Assembly (NCBI RefSeq): GCF_029963765.1
Contig: NZ_JALBYU010000001.1
Span: forward strand, 124,001 to 188,000
DNA length: 64,000 nt
From: Pseudomonas sp. UYIF39
GTDB taxonomy: Bacteria > Pseudomonadota > Gammaproteobacteria > Pseudomonadales > Pseudomonadaceae
Direction of reading: 5' to 3'
The position numbers were made by a program, and so were the translations under genes. Below, one piece after another: positions 16,987 through 24,979 of this stretch (position 1 is the first letter of the stretch; the number at the start of each line of letters is the position of its first letter). Below the pieces are notes generated by a model, which was not told where the DNA came from, made no database searches, and saw only the letters and a list, made by a program, of their open reading frames with translations.

Positions 16987-17284
16987 CTTCGCACTGATGA
17001 CCTGCCAGCACGCTATCTCGCTGGGTCGTCATGCCGGCAACAACGTTGCCGCACAGATTCTGGGCGTGGACCCGACCCCGTACAGCCAGCCTAAATACGT
17101 GACCTGTCTGGATCTGGGTGCCTGGGGAGCGGTCTACACCGAAGGTTGGGACCGGCAGGTGAAATTGATCAAGGAGGAAGCCAAGGCGTTGAAGACCCAG
17201 ATCAACACGATGTGGATCTACCCGCCCGCGGCTGATCGTGTCACTGCGCTGGCTTCGGCGGATCCGATGATTCCTGTCGCCTGA
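16976..17284 (+). pseudogene. C-terminal remnant of an NAD(P)/FAD-dependent oxidoreductase
   Basis: The frame encodes GNFALMTCQHAISLGRHAGNN, a YVTCLDLGAWGAVYTEGWDR block and a TMWIYPPAADRVTAL end. This is the last quarter of NDH-2-like pyridine nucleotide-disulfide oxidoreductases, which are about 400 residues long. The FAD- and NAD-binding domains that should precede it are missing: upstream sequence is unrelated and partly belongs to a minus-strand frame. A terminator still follows. Interpreted as a 5'-deleted gene. Confidence 0.7.
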
Positions 17285-17322
17285 AACGTCGGCAGCGTTG
17301 CTTCGATAACGCTGCCGCTTAG

Positions 17323-17362
17323 AAAAAATCCCGCCCGGGTTTTCCTGGGCGGGATTTTTTTT
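17323..17362. terminator. Rho-independent terminator
   Basis: Stem AAAAAATCCCGCCC / GGGCGGGATTTTTT followed by more T. A second hairpin (CGGCAGCGTT / AACGCTGCCG, 17290-17317) lies directly before it. It now only closes the broken oxidoreductase. Confidence 0.9.
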
Positions 17363-17442
17363 GTGCCTTGACCGGTTGCTGTTGTGAAATTTAACGTGTA
17401 CTTTTTCATGAAAATATAAGTATAAAAATTCACGAGGCCTGC

Positions 17443-18732
17443 ATGTTCCAGCAATCTACCCAGCACGTCGCCAGCTATTACGCCCACACCTGCGCCGATC
17501 GCTTGGTGGATCGAGCTGTTCTTGAGGGCGAGCAGGATACCGAAGTGTTGATCATCGGGGCTGGCTTCAGTGGGTTGCATACGGCGTTGCGCCTGGCCTT
17601 GGCCGGTAAGCGCGTGACGTTGCTCGAAGCCAGTCGGGTGGCCTGGGCCGCCTCGGGGCGCAATGGCGGTCAGGCGATTCTCGGTTGGTCGTGTGACATG
17701 CCACCGTTGGAGGCAGCGCTGGGTTATGAGCGCGCTCGCCAGTTGTGGGACAGCATGCGCTGGGCTGCACGGGAGTTACGAGATTTGCCCGCCCGCCATG
17801 GTTTTGATTGTGACTATCGGCCCGGCCACCTCTGGACGTCGGTGATGCCGCGTCGGGTGAGTCTATTGACAGACTGGCAACACGAGGCCAGCCACAAGTG
17901 GGGCCACGATGGTTTGCAGTTGATTTCGCGCGAGGCGTTGCCTGATTGGGTCGCCAGTGAGCGTTACCAGGCAGGGCTGTTTGATCCTGAAGGCGGGCAT
18001 TTGAATCCGCTGAAACTGGCGCTCGGCCTAGCCGCTGCGATTGAACAGGCTGGTGGACGTATTCATGAACAGAGCAAGGCATTGAGTTATCACGAAGAAG
18101 GCGATCGTTACGTGGTCACCACTGAGCGCGGTCGCATTCGCGCTGACGTGCTGGTGCTGGCGTGCAACGCCTACCTTGATCGGCTCGATCCGAAGCTTTC
18201 GAGTTGCGTGTTACCGGTTGGCACTTATCAGGTGGCCACCGCGCCACTTTCAGAGCAACAGGCGACCGCGCTGCTACCCAGCAATGTGTGCGTCACCGAC
18301 AACCAGTTTGTCCTCGATTATTTCCGCCGCACGCCGGACAACCGCCTGCTGTTCGGTGGTGGTTGCACTTACCTGGGCGGCATGCCGAAGGACATCGCCG
18401 CTGCGACACGGCCCTATCTGGAGCGCGTGTTTCCCCAGCTCAAAGGCGTCGAACTGGACTTTGCCTGGGGAGGTCACATCGATCTGACCCTCAAGCGCAC
18501 GCCTGACATCGGTCGACGTGGCGATCTGTACTGGCTACAGGGTTACTCAGGTCATGGCGTGCTGCCGACTTTGGCCGGGGCGCGCGCCGTGTCCGACGCG
18601 ATACTTGGCCAGCCGGATGAGCTGGTGTTGTACCAGGGTTTGATCAACGGCAGTTTTCCCGGTGGAAAGTATTTGGCAGCACCATTGGAAGCCATCGGCA
18701 AGGCCTGGTATCGGCTGCGCGACTGTATTTGA
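17443..18732 (+). CDS. puuB: FAD-dependent amine oxidase, gamma-glutamylputrescine oxidase (PuuB)-like
   Basis: 429 residues of the DAO family with an N-terminal dinucleotide fold (VLIIGAGFSGLHTALRLALAGKRVTLLEA, about residues 35-63), the SGRNGGQ FAD-loop and a C-terminal YWLQGYSGHGV segment that contacts the isoalloxazine. In the Puu pathway it oxidises gamma-glutamylated polyamine to the aldehyde. It is followed by a cupin regulator and a PuuA-like synthetase on the same strand, which supports the role. The amine may not be putrescine, since puuC and puuD are absent. GAGG precedes the ATG. Confidence 0.82.
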   Translation: MFQQSTQHVASYYAHTCADRLVDRAVLEGEQDTEVLIIGAGFSGLHTALRLALAGKRVTLLEASRVAWAASGRNGGQAILGWSCDMPPLEAALGYERARQLWDSMRWAARELRDLPARHGFDCDYRPGHLWTSVMPRRVSLLTDWQHEASHKWGHDGLQLISREALPDWVASERYQAGLFDPEGGHLNPLKLALGLAAAIEQAGGRIHEQSKALSYHEEGDRYVVTTERGRIRADVLVLACNAYLDRLDPKLSSCVLPVGTYQVATAPLSEQQATALLPSNVCVTDNQFVLDYFRRTPDNRLLFGGGCTYLGGMPKDIAAATRPYLERVFPQLKGVELDFAWGGHIDLTLKRTPDIGRRGDLYWLQGYSGHGVLPTLAGARAVSDAILGQPDELVLYQGLINGSFPGGKYLAAPLEAIGKAWYRLRDCI

Positions 18733-18757
18733 AGCATCAATTTCTGGAAGCCTTTAG

Positions 18758-19312
18758 ATGGACATGCAAGAAGAAATCTCGGCACTGGCGATCCTGATTC
18801 AGGACCTGCGCAAACACAAAAAATACACGTTGAAAGAGCTGGCGGACAAAATCGGTCGTTCGGTCGGCTTTCTCTCGCAAGTCGAGCGGGGGTTGTCACG
18901 TCCCACGGTGGCGGACTTGACCGCCATCAGCGAAACCCTCGGCGTGCCGACCACCTATTTCTACAGCTTGCCCAAGCCCATGGCATTGCCTTGGGTGACG
19001 CGTCCGGATGAGCGACGCACGCTGTATTACGCCGACGGGATTACCGACATCCTCGTCTCTCCGAAGATGAGGGCGTCCTTTTCAATGCTTGAAAGCCAAC
19101 TGGAGCCTGGCGCCAGCAGTGGTGATCGGCACATGAACGACAGCTCGGAGCAGGGTGGCTATGTCCTCGAGGGTGAGCTGACGCTGTGGCTGGATGACGA
19201 TAAACCGGTGACATTGCGCACCGGCGACAGTTTTCAATTGGCCAGTCACACACATTGTCGCTACGGCAACCTCTCGGATCAGCTCGCCCGGGTGCTTTGG
19301 GTTTACACCTGA
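18758..19312 (+). CDS. puuR: XRE/cupin transcriptional regulator, PuuR-like
   Basis: A 184-residue two-domain regulator: an N-terminal HTH_3 (YTLKELADKIGRSVGFLSQVERG, about residues 25-50) and a C-terminal cupin barrel (SGDRHMNDSSEQGGYVLEGEL to the end). This is the PuuR/PauR architecture that represses amine catabolism until the amine is present. It lies between puuB- and puuA-like genes, so it likely controls its own operon. An AT-rich stretch with AAAATATAA and a TTTTCATGAAAA palindrome precedes puuB and could be its operator. Confidence 0.8.
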   Translation: MDMQEEISALAILIQDLRKHKKYTLKELADKIGRSVGFLSQVERGLSRPTVADLTAISETLGVPTTYFYSLPKPMALPWVTRPDERRTLYYADGITDILVSPKMRASFSMLESQLEPGASSGDRHMNDSSEQGGYVLEGELTLWLDDDKPVTLRTGDSFQLASHTHCRYGNLSDQLARVLWVYT

Positions 19313-19336
19313 TAAAAACAACAAGGAACACTAACG

Positions 19337-20683
19337 ATGGATGCTGTCTGCTCTGATCTGGTTGCTGAGGTTCGCGCGTTTCGTCAGCGCTTCCCGCAGG
19401 TGCGTTACGTTGATCTGATTTCCCTGGATATCCCCGGGCATTTTTACGGTAAGCGCTACCCGATAGAAATGCTCGAGAAGGTCGCCGCCGGCAGCGCGCT
19501 CAAGCTGCCGCAAAACTGTGTGTTGCTCGGCACGCAGGGTGGCCTGTTCAAAATCGGCGACTACTGTTTCAACGACGGCGACCCGGATGCTCCGCGCCGC
19601 CTGGTACCCGGTACGCTAAAGCCCGTGAGCTGGGAAAAACAACTGCTGGGGCAAATGCTGATTACCTCAAGCGGTACTGAAAAGCCTATCGTTTTCGAGC
19701 CGCGTGAAGTGTTGGCTCAGGTGCTCGAGCGACTTGGCCGAAAAGGGATTTTCCCCGTAGTCGCGTTCGAACTGGAGTTCTATCTGTTCGATCGCCAGCT
19801 TCGTGACGGCTTGCCACAGTTCCCTCGCGATCATCTGACCGACGATGCCGATGATCAGCCGAATATGCACATCGAACGGCTTTCGAGATTTTCACCGGTA
19901 CTCGATGACATGGTCGAGACGGCGCGGGCGCAAGGCATTGATGCCACGGTAATCACTGCGGAGCTGGGCCCGGGCCAGTTCGAGATCAATTTCGGTCACC
20001 TTGACGACGGTCTGCGTGCGGCCGACTGGGCGGCCCTGTTCTGCCGCAGCACACGGGGGGTGGCTCTCAAGCACAACCACCGCGCCAGCTTCATGGCCAA
20101 ACCCTACTTGCAGCACCCCGGTAGCGGCATGCATGTGCATGTGAGCCTTTACGACGAGGCGGGAACCAACCTGTTGGCGGCTAACGGTCAGCAGGCGCTG
20201 CGCCATGCAGTGGCCGGTTGCCTTGAAGTGTTGCCGCATTGCATGCCGATCTTTGCACCGAATCACAACGCAATGCGGCGCTTGAGCGGCACGGTAAATG
20301 TCGCGACGCGCGCCAGTTGGGGCTTTGAAGATCGTGACGCCTGCCTGCGGGTGCCTGAGTCGGACGCCAAGAATCTGCGCATCGAACATCGCCTGGCGGG
20401 CGCGGATGCCAATCCTTATCTCGTGTTGGCGGCGATTCTGGTCGGGCTGGAGCAAGGGCTGGAAGTGGGTCGTGAACCGATTGCACCCCTCAACGAAGAT
20501 CGTGGCAGCGGAATCGACTTCCCGCTGGAGATGCTGGAGGCCGTGCGTTCGATGCAAAACAATGCGCAGCTGCGCGAGGGGTTGGGGGCAGAGTTTGTGG
20601 ATGTCTACTGCGAAAACAAGCGCCAGGACCATTTGGCGTTCCTGCAGGACATCAGCGCGAGGGAGTATCGCTGGTACCTCTAA
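19337..20683 (+). CDS. puuA: Glutamine synthetase family protein, gamma-glutamylputrescine synthetase (PuuA)-like
   Basis: 448 residues of the GS-III/PuuA branch. Metal and ATP motifs are visible: VAFELEFYLFD, ELGPGQFEINFGH, SGMHVHVSLYD and the NLRIEHRLAGADANPYL block. It should ligate glutamate to an amine using ATP, feeding the PuuB-like oxidase. AAGGAACACTAACG precedes the ATG. The regulatory adenylylation-loop Tyr of GlnA is not expected in this branch. Substrate not determined. Confidence 0.82.
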   Translation: MDAVCSDLVAEVRAFRQRFPQVRYVDLISLDIPGHFYGKRYPIEMLEKVAAGSALKLPQNCVLLGTQGGLFKIGDYCFNDGDPDAPRRLVPGTLKPVSWEKQLLGQMLITSSGTEKPIVFEPREVLAQVLERLGRKGIFPVVAFELEFYLFDRQLRDGLPQFPRDHLTDDADDQPNMHIERLSRFSPVLDDMVETARAQGIDATVITAELGPGQFEINFGHLDDGLRAADWAALFCRSTRGVALKHNHRASFMAKPYLQHPGSGMHVHVSLYDEAGTNLLAANGQQALRHAVAGCLEVLPHCMPIFAPNHNAMRRLSGTVNVATRASWGFEDRDACLRVPESDAKNLRIEHRLAGADANPYLVLAAILVGLEQGLEVGREPIAPLNEDRGSGIDFPLEMLEAVRSMQNNAQLREGLGAEFVDVYCENKRQDHLAFLQDISAREYRWYL

Positions 20684-20839
20684 ATCAGTCCTTGTCGTTG
20701 CTCGCCCATATAAAATGTGTGGATATTTAATGAGTTAGACGTTTTAGTAACTGAATAGTTAACCAAAACATATTGTTACAGGCGGAAATATTAAGTAATA
20801 TTCGCCCCGCGTTCACCACCACGGTTTATGCATTTTGAG

Positions 20840-20874
20840 TCCCAGGCGTCCATCAGCTGCCTGGGATTTTTTTT
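20840..20874 (+). terminator. Rho-independent terminator after the puu-like operon
   Basis: Stem TCCCAGGC / GCCTGGGA with an 11-nt loop and a run of eight T. It lies about 155 bp after the synthetase stop; the intervening AT-rich sequence holds no gene. Confidence 0.88.
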
Positions 20875-20945
20875 GCCTGAAATTCGGCTTTATTGATTCG
20901 AGCAGCACAACGCCGACCGTGACCGGCGTTGTGCTTCTCAGCGAT

Positions 20946-22039
20946 TTACCGCGACGTTTGACCCACCATCGGCACTCGCTTGGCGAGTTTCATCAGCCAG
21001 TAGTAGCTGAGGGCGGGCAGAAGTTGATGAAGTCGTCCTGACTGATGGTGCACAAGGCTGTGGCCACCAGGCTGATCACCAGCATGAACAGGCCGCGTAC
21101 CCGAGGCGTCACCTTAAGCCGGGCAAAGGGTTCGATCACGGTAATGGTCGACATGAAGGCGCCGTACAGGTTGAACACATTGATCGACACCTGGCCATAG
21201 ACGATGAAGGCGAACAGCAGCAGCGCGCCGCTGCCAAACAGCCCGGCGACATGGCTGCCGACGTTGCTTGAAAAGTCGGTGATGCCGACGCTGAGGATCG
21301 CCCCGAGAATCATCATCCAGGCACCGCCGCTGACCGTCCCGGCATAGCCGTACCAGAACACCTTTGCGGTAGGCGTGCTGCTGGGCAGGTAACGCGAGTA
21401 ATCGGCCACGTAAGGCGCATAGGACAGTTGCCAGGTCACGGCAATGCTCACCGCCACCAGAAACTTCGACAACGAGAAACCCGTTGGCAGCCACTGTTCG
21501 GCCGGAATCGGCAGCTGTAAGGCGAGCACCGTAGCGGCGATGAACACCAACAACGAAAGCAGCGACAGCACTTTCTGCAGGCGATGGATCAGGCGATAAC
21601 CATAGAGCGCGACAACAAAGCACAACGCCCCGATCAGGTAGATATTGCCGGTGGCCGGCAACGGGCTGACGGACTCCAATGCCTGCGCGGCGAGCAAGGT
21701 GTTGCTGACGAAAAATCCCAGGTAGATCAGCATCACGAACAGCAGTGGCAACACCGCCCCCAGCACGCCGAATTGCGCCCGGCTCTGGATCATTTGCGGG
21801 ATGCCGAGTTTCGGCCCCTGGGCAGAATGGGAGGCCATGAAAATCGCCCCCAGCAGCGAACCGATGATGATCGCCAATGCGCTCCAGAACAGATTGAGCC
21901 CCATCACCACTGGCAACACACCGGACGCGATGGTTGTGATGTTCATGTTGGCGCCGAACCAGATGAAAAACAGCGAGCCGGGCTGGCCATGGCGTTCAGT
22001 CTCAGGGATGAAATCGATGCTTCTTTTTTCGACTTGCAT
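20946..22039 (-). pseudogene. NCS1 family nucleobase/hydantoin-type permease with internal deletion and frameshift
   Basis: The first 340 codons read as an NCS1 permease (MQVEKRSIDFIPETERHGQP, then helices, with YAPYVADYSRYLP in the middle) up to ISQDDFINF. They are followed by eight out-of-frame residues and a TGA at 20993. Shifting the frame at this point yields LSYYWLMKLAKRVPMVGQ and a stop at 20946, a typical NCS1 C-terminus. About 95 codons (roughly helices 10-12) are therefore missing compared with the intact paralogue at 24980-26392. It is the last gene of the monooxygenase operon, 5 bp after the hydrolase gene. Confidence 0.82.
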
Positions 22040-22044
22040 GGCGA

Positions 22045-22722
22045 TTACTCCTGAGTCCGGACGAGGTGGGTTTGCAAACGGGCGATGGTGCTTTCCAGCT
22101 CATGGGGCTGGTGGGCGAACAGGTCCGGGTGCTCGGGGATCAGGCTGAGATACTCGCGATTGTCCAGTGCTCGCAGGCATTCGGCGCAGGTCAGGATCTC
22201 CAGGGCGTAGACCCAGTTGGCCATGATCAGCAGCGCTGAGTAATGTCCCGCCCGCGTGGTCGTGGTGCAGGCATCGCTGACCAGGCGAATGTGATAACCC
22301 AGGGCGAAAGCATCGAACACCGTGCTGAGTACGCAGACATCGGTCAGCACGCCGCAGACGATCAGGGTATCGACCCCGAGCGCCTTGAGTCGGGCATCCA
22401 GGTCGGTGCGATGGAAGGCGCTGTAACGGCCCTTGTCGATAATGAGTTCATCAGGCTGCGACGCCAGACGTTCGATGATTTCCACTTGCCGGGTGCCGGC
22501 GCGATAACTGCTCGGGCCGCCATCGGCCGCTCGTGGTTCGCCGCGCGGCAAATCACTGCCGTCGGCCTGATTGATGTGGCGGGTATAGATAACAGGCACC
22601 CGCTGACGGCGGGCAGTCTCGAGCAGGGCAGCGATGTTGGCCACCACGGTGTCGAAGTGTTCCAGGACGAAACCGTCCTCCTGTTGCATGTCGATGATCA
22701 ACAGCGCGTTTTTATTGTTCAT
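22045..22722 (-). CDS. Isochorismatase-type cysteine hydrolase (RutB-like)
   Basis: 225 residues. The Asp-Lys-Cys triad of the family is in place: Asp11 (LLIIDMQ), Lys97 (LIIDKGRYSAF) and Cys130 (GVLTDVCV). Enzymes of this type hydrolyse amides such as ureidoacrylate, N-carbamoyl compounds or maleamate. The start at MNNKNALLIID is preceded by CAGGTTTG. Its neighbours (luciferase-like monooxygenase, flavin reductase, NCS1 permease) suggest that it deamidates the ring-opened product of an N-heterocycle. The exact substrate is unknown. Confidence 0.8.
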   Translation of the reverse strand: MNNKNALLIIDMQQEDGFVLEHFDTVVANIAALLETARRQRVPVIYTRHINQADGSDLPRGEPRAADGGPSSYRAGTRQVEIIERLASQPDELIIDKGRYSAFHRTDLDARLKALGVDTLIVCGVLTDVCVLSTVFDAFALGYHIRLVSDACTTTTRAGHYSALLIMANWVYALEILTCAECLRALDNREYLSLIPEHPDLFAHQPHELESTIARLQTHLVRTQE

Positions 22723-22813
22723 TGAGCAAACCTGATCATGGGCCGAAGCACAAAGCACCGGGCACGCCTCGCGATGATGAGACGTGGGTGCGTGAATTCC
22801 AGTTCGGATGGGC

Positions 22814-22966
22814 TCAGTGAACTATTTGCCAGAAACCGTTCTGCTTGGCAGTAACGCTGGCGCGCAGGCGCTTGAAATGCAGATGCGAAGCGGTCCATTC
22901 GCCGCGCAGATAAGCCTGCTCGGCGCCGGAGGGAAGGGCGAGTGATGGGCGGCGATCATTGATCAT
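22814..22966 (-). CDS. Small ORF inside the monooxygenase operon (50 aa)
   Basis: A 50-codon frame MINDRRPSLALPSGAEQAYL to QNGFWQIVH lies between the monooxygenase and hydrolase genes on their strand. Third positions are mostly G or C, as in real genes here. The ribosome-binding site is weak (AGGGTCGA). It has no Cys, signal or membrane segment. It may be a genuine small protein of this pathway or the remnant of a lost gene. Confidence 0.45.
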   Translation of the reverse strand: MINDRRPSLALPSGAEQAYLRGEWTASHLHFKRLRASVTAKQNGFWQIVH

Positions 22967-23029
22967 TGGAATCGACCCTACACGTCAGTCTGCCCCCCGG
23001 CTTCGCGTCCGAGGGGCAGGGCGGTGGAC

Positions 23030-24073
23030 TCAGCGGAACGCCGGGACCACGTGTTTGATAAACAGCTCCAGGGATTTTTTCTTCTCCGCGTGGGGCAGGC
23101 TGTTATCGCACCAGAAGCTGAATTCGTCGACACCCAGTTCCTGGTAATACTTGATGCGCGGGATGATTTCTTCCGGGGTGCCAATCATGGCGGTCTTGTG
23201 CAGACTCTCCAGTTCGAACTCCGGACGAGCGGCGAACTTTTCTTCCGGGCTCGGCGCCAGGAAGCCATTGACCGGCACTTCCTTGTTGCCAAACCAGGCA
23301 TCGAAGGTGCGATAGAACCTGGAGATCGCCTTGGCCCCGACTTTCCAGCCTTCCGGGTCATCGACCGCGTGGACGTGGGTGTGACGCAGCACCATCAGTT
23401 GCGGGCGTGGTACGTCCGGGTTGTTGTCCAGGGCAGTCTGGAACTTGTTCTTCAGGTCGAGGACTTCTTCGTCGCCCTTCATCAGTGGCGTGACCATGAC
23501 GTTGCAGCCATTGGCCACGGCGAAGTTGTGCGAGTCCGGGTCGCGGGCGGCGATCCACATCGGCGGATTGGGCTTCTGGATCGGCTTCGGCACGCTGGTG
23601 GAGGTCGGGAATTTCCAGATATCGCCATCGTGGGCGTAATCGCCTTGCCACAGGGCACGCACCACCGGAACCATCTCGCGTAACGCCTGGCCGCCGGAGG
23701 AGGCAGGCATGCCGCCGGCCATGCGGTCGAACTCCACCTGATAGGCACCACGGGCCAGACCGACTTCCATGCGACCGTTACTGATCACGTCCAGCAGCGC
23801 GCATTCGCCGGCGACCCGCAGCGGGTGCCAGAACGGCGCAATGATGGTGCCGGCGCCGAGGTGAATGGTGGTGGTTTTGGCGGCCAGGTAGGCCAACAGC
23901 GGCATCGGACTCGGCGAGATGGTGTATTCCATGGCGTGGTGTTCGCCGATCCAGACGGTGCTGAAACCGCCGGCTTCGGCCATCAGGGTCAGTTCGGTCA
24001 AGTCTTCGAACAGCTGGCGGTGGCTGACGCTTTCGTCCCAACGTTCCATGTGCACGAACAGGGAAAACTTCAT
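23030..24073 (-). CDS. Luciferase-like (LLM class) flavin-dependent monooxygenase
   Basis: This 347-residue bacterial-luciferase barrel protein starts MKFSLFVHMERWDESVSHRQ and has the family stretch STVWIGEHHAMEY, then HLGAGTIIAPFWHPLRVAGE and NGRMEVGLARGAYQVEF. It uses reduced FMN and O2. The flavin reductase encoded 102 bp upstream is the expected partner, giving a two-component system. With the hydrolase and permease this mirrors the logic of the Rut uracil pathway, although no rutC/D/E genes are seen. GAGGTAAGC precedes the ATG. The actual substrate is unknown. Confidence 0.85.
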   Translation of the reverse strand: MKFSLFVHMERWDESVSHRQLFEDLTELTLMAEAGGFSTVWIGEHHAMEYTISPSPMPLLAYLAAKTTTIHLGAGTIIAPFWHPLRVAGECALLDVISNGRMEVGLARGAYQVEFDRMAGGMPASSGGQALREMVPVVRALWQGDYAHDGDIWKFPTSTSVPKPIQKPNPPMWIAARDPDSHNFAVANGCNVMVTPLMKGDEEVLDLKNKFQTALDNNPDVPRPQLMVLRHTHVHAVDDPEGWKVGAKAISRFYRTFDAWFGNKEVPVNGFLAPSPEEKFAARPEFELESLHKTAMIGTPEEIIPRIKYYQELGVDEFSFWCDNSLPHAEKKKSLELFIKHVVPAFR

Positions 24074-24175
24074 GACGCTTACCTCGGATCTTTTATTGTT
24101 GGCCTGTCGATCGGGAGTCGGCTGGCTGATTATTGGAGTATCGAAATTCGCACTATGCGCAAAATATTATCTGGA

Positions 24176-24661
24176 TCAGGCGAGTACGGGCAGGGCGCCC
24201 ATCTTGCCGTGGCAATACACCAGTGGCCCGGCGTTGTGCTGGGGCACGATCAGGTTCTTCACCGCGCCGACCATGATCGCGTGGTCGCCCCCTTCGTATT
24301 CGCGCCACAGCTCGCATTCGATCACCGCCGTGGCGTTAGCCAGAATCGGGTTGCCCAGCTCGCTCAAGGTCCATTCGATGCCTTGCGCCTTGTCTTTGCC
24401 TTTGCGCGCGAAGGCATAGGCTTCGCTCTGCTGGCCGCCAGACAGGACGTGAATGGCAAAGCGTTTGTTCTTGATCAGTACGGGATAGGAGTCGGAGCTG
24501 TAGTTGGGGCAGAACAGCACCAGGGCCGGGTCCATGGACAGCGAGCTGAAGGCGCTGGCGGTCAGGCCGACGATTTGGCCGTCGTCATCCAGCGTGGTAA
24601 TCACAGTCACCCCGGAAGGAAACGAACCCATCACTTGTTTGTAGATGGCGGCATCGATCAT
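24176..24661 (-). CDS. Flavin reductase domain protein (monooxygenase partner)
   Basis: 161 residues of the flavin_reduct (RutF/HpaC) family. The start MIDAAIYKQVMGSFPSGVTV and the motif GLTASAFSSLSMDPALVLFCPN are typical, as is the late EYEGGDHAIMVGAVKNL. It should supply FMNH2 to the monooxygenase encoded just downstream. AGAGGACC precedes the ATG at 24661; upstream in-frame starts lack support. First gene of the minus-strand operon. Confidence 0.87.
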   Translation of the reverse strand: MIDAAIYKQVMGSFPSGVTVITTLDDDGQIVGLTASAFSSLSMDPALVLFCPNYSSDSYPVLIKNKRFAIHVLSGGQQSEAYAFARKGKDKAQGIEWTLSELGNPILANATAVIECELWREYEGGDHAIMVGAVKNLIVPQHNAGPLVYCHGKMGALPVLA

Positions 24662-24712
24662 GGGACGGTCCTCTGGCGGTGTAATGCGGGTTTTATGTGT
24701 TTGTAGGTCTGA

Positions 24713-24728
24713 TGGTATACCGTAATAC
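24713..24728. promoter_or_regulatory. Candidate operator, copy 1 (monooxygenase side)
   Basis: TGGTATACCGTAATAC lies 52 bp upstream of the flavin reductase gene and contains the palindrome GGTATACC. A 13/16 identical copy lies near the divergent permease. The spacing to each gene suits a shared regulator, which is not encoded in the window. Confidence 0.45.
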
Positions 24729-24885
24729 ATAGTTTGCAAGGGCTTTTTTTTTGACCCGATAAACGTACGCCTTCGCTCTTTAAGTCAATGTTTACGGGGC
24801 TTTTCGCTAGGTTGTGGGCACGTTTATGCAGTGTGATTGCGGATCAGATGGGCTCTCAAAGACCGGATCAGTCTTGTTAAAAACT

Positions 24886-24901
24886 TGGAATACCATAATA
24901 T
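24886..24901. promoter_or_regulatory. Candidate operator, copy 2 (permease side)
   Basis: TGGAATACCATAATAT matches the copy at 24713-24728 in 13 of 16 positions in the same orientation and lies 78 bp before the permease start. Confidence 0.4.
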
Positions 24902-24979
24902 GGCCTGCATCTGAGGGGCGGCCAAAGAGCTCCCCCGGTTTGGCTTCGTACAACTATAAGATCAGACAAACTAGAGTTC

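Noticed and set aside
20904..20935. Perfect 12-bp hairpin AGCACAACGCCG / CGGCGTTGTGCT as a terminator of the permease gene
   Set aside because: It is close to the permease end but has no T-run on the minus strand. It may still be a structural element, but I would not call it a terminator.
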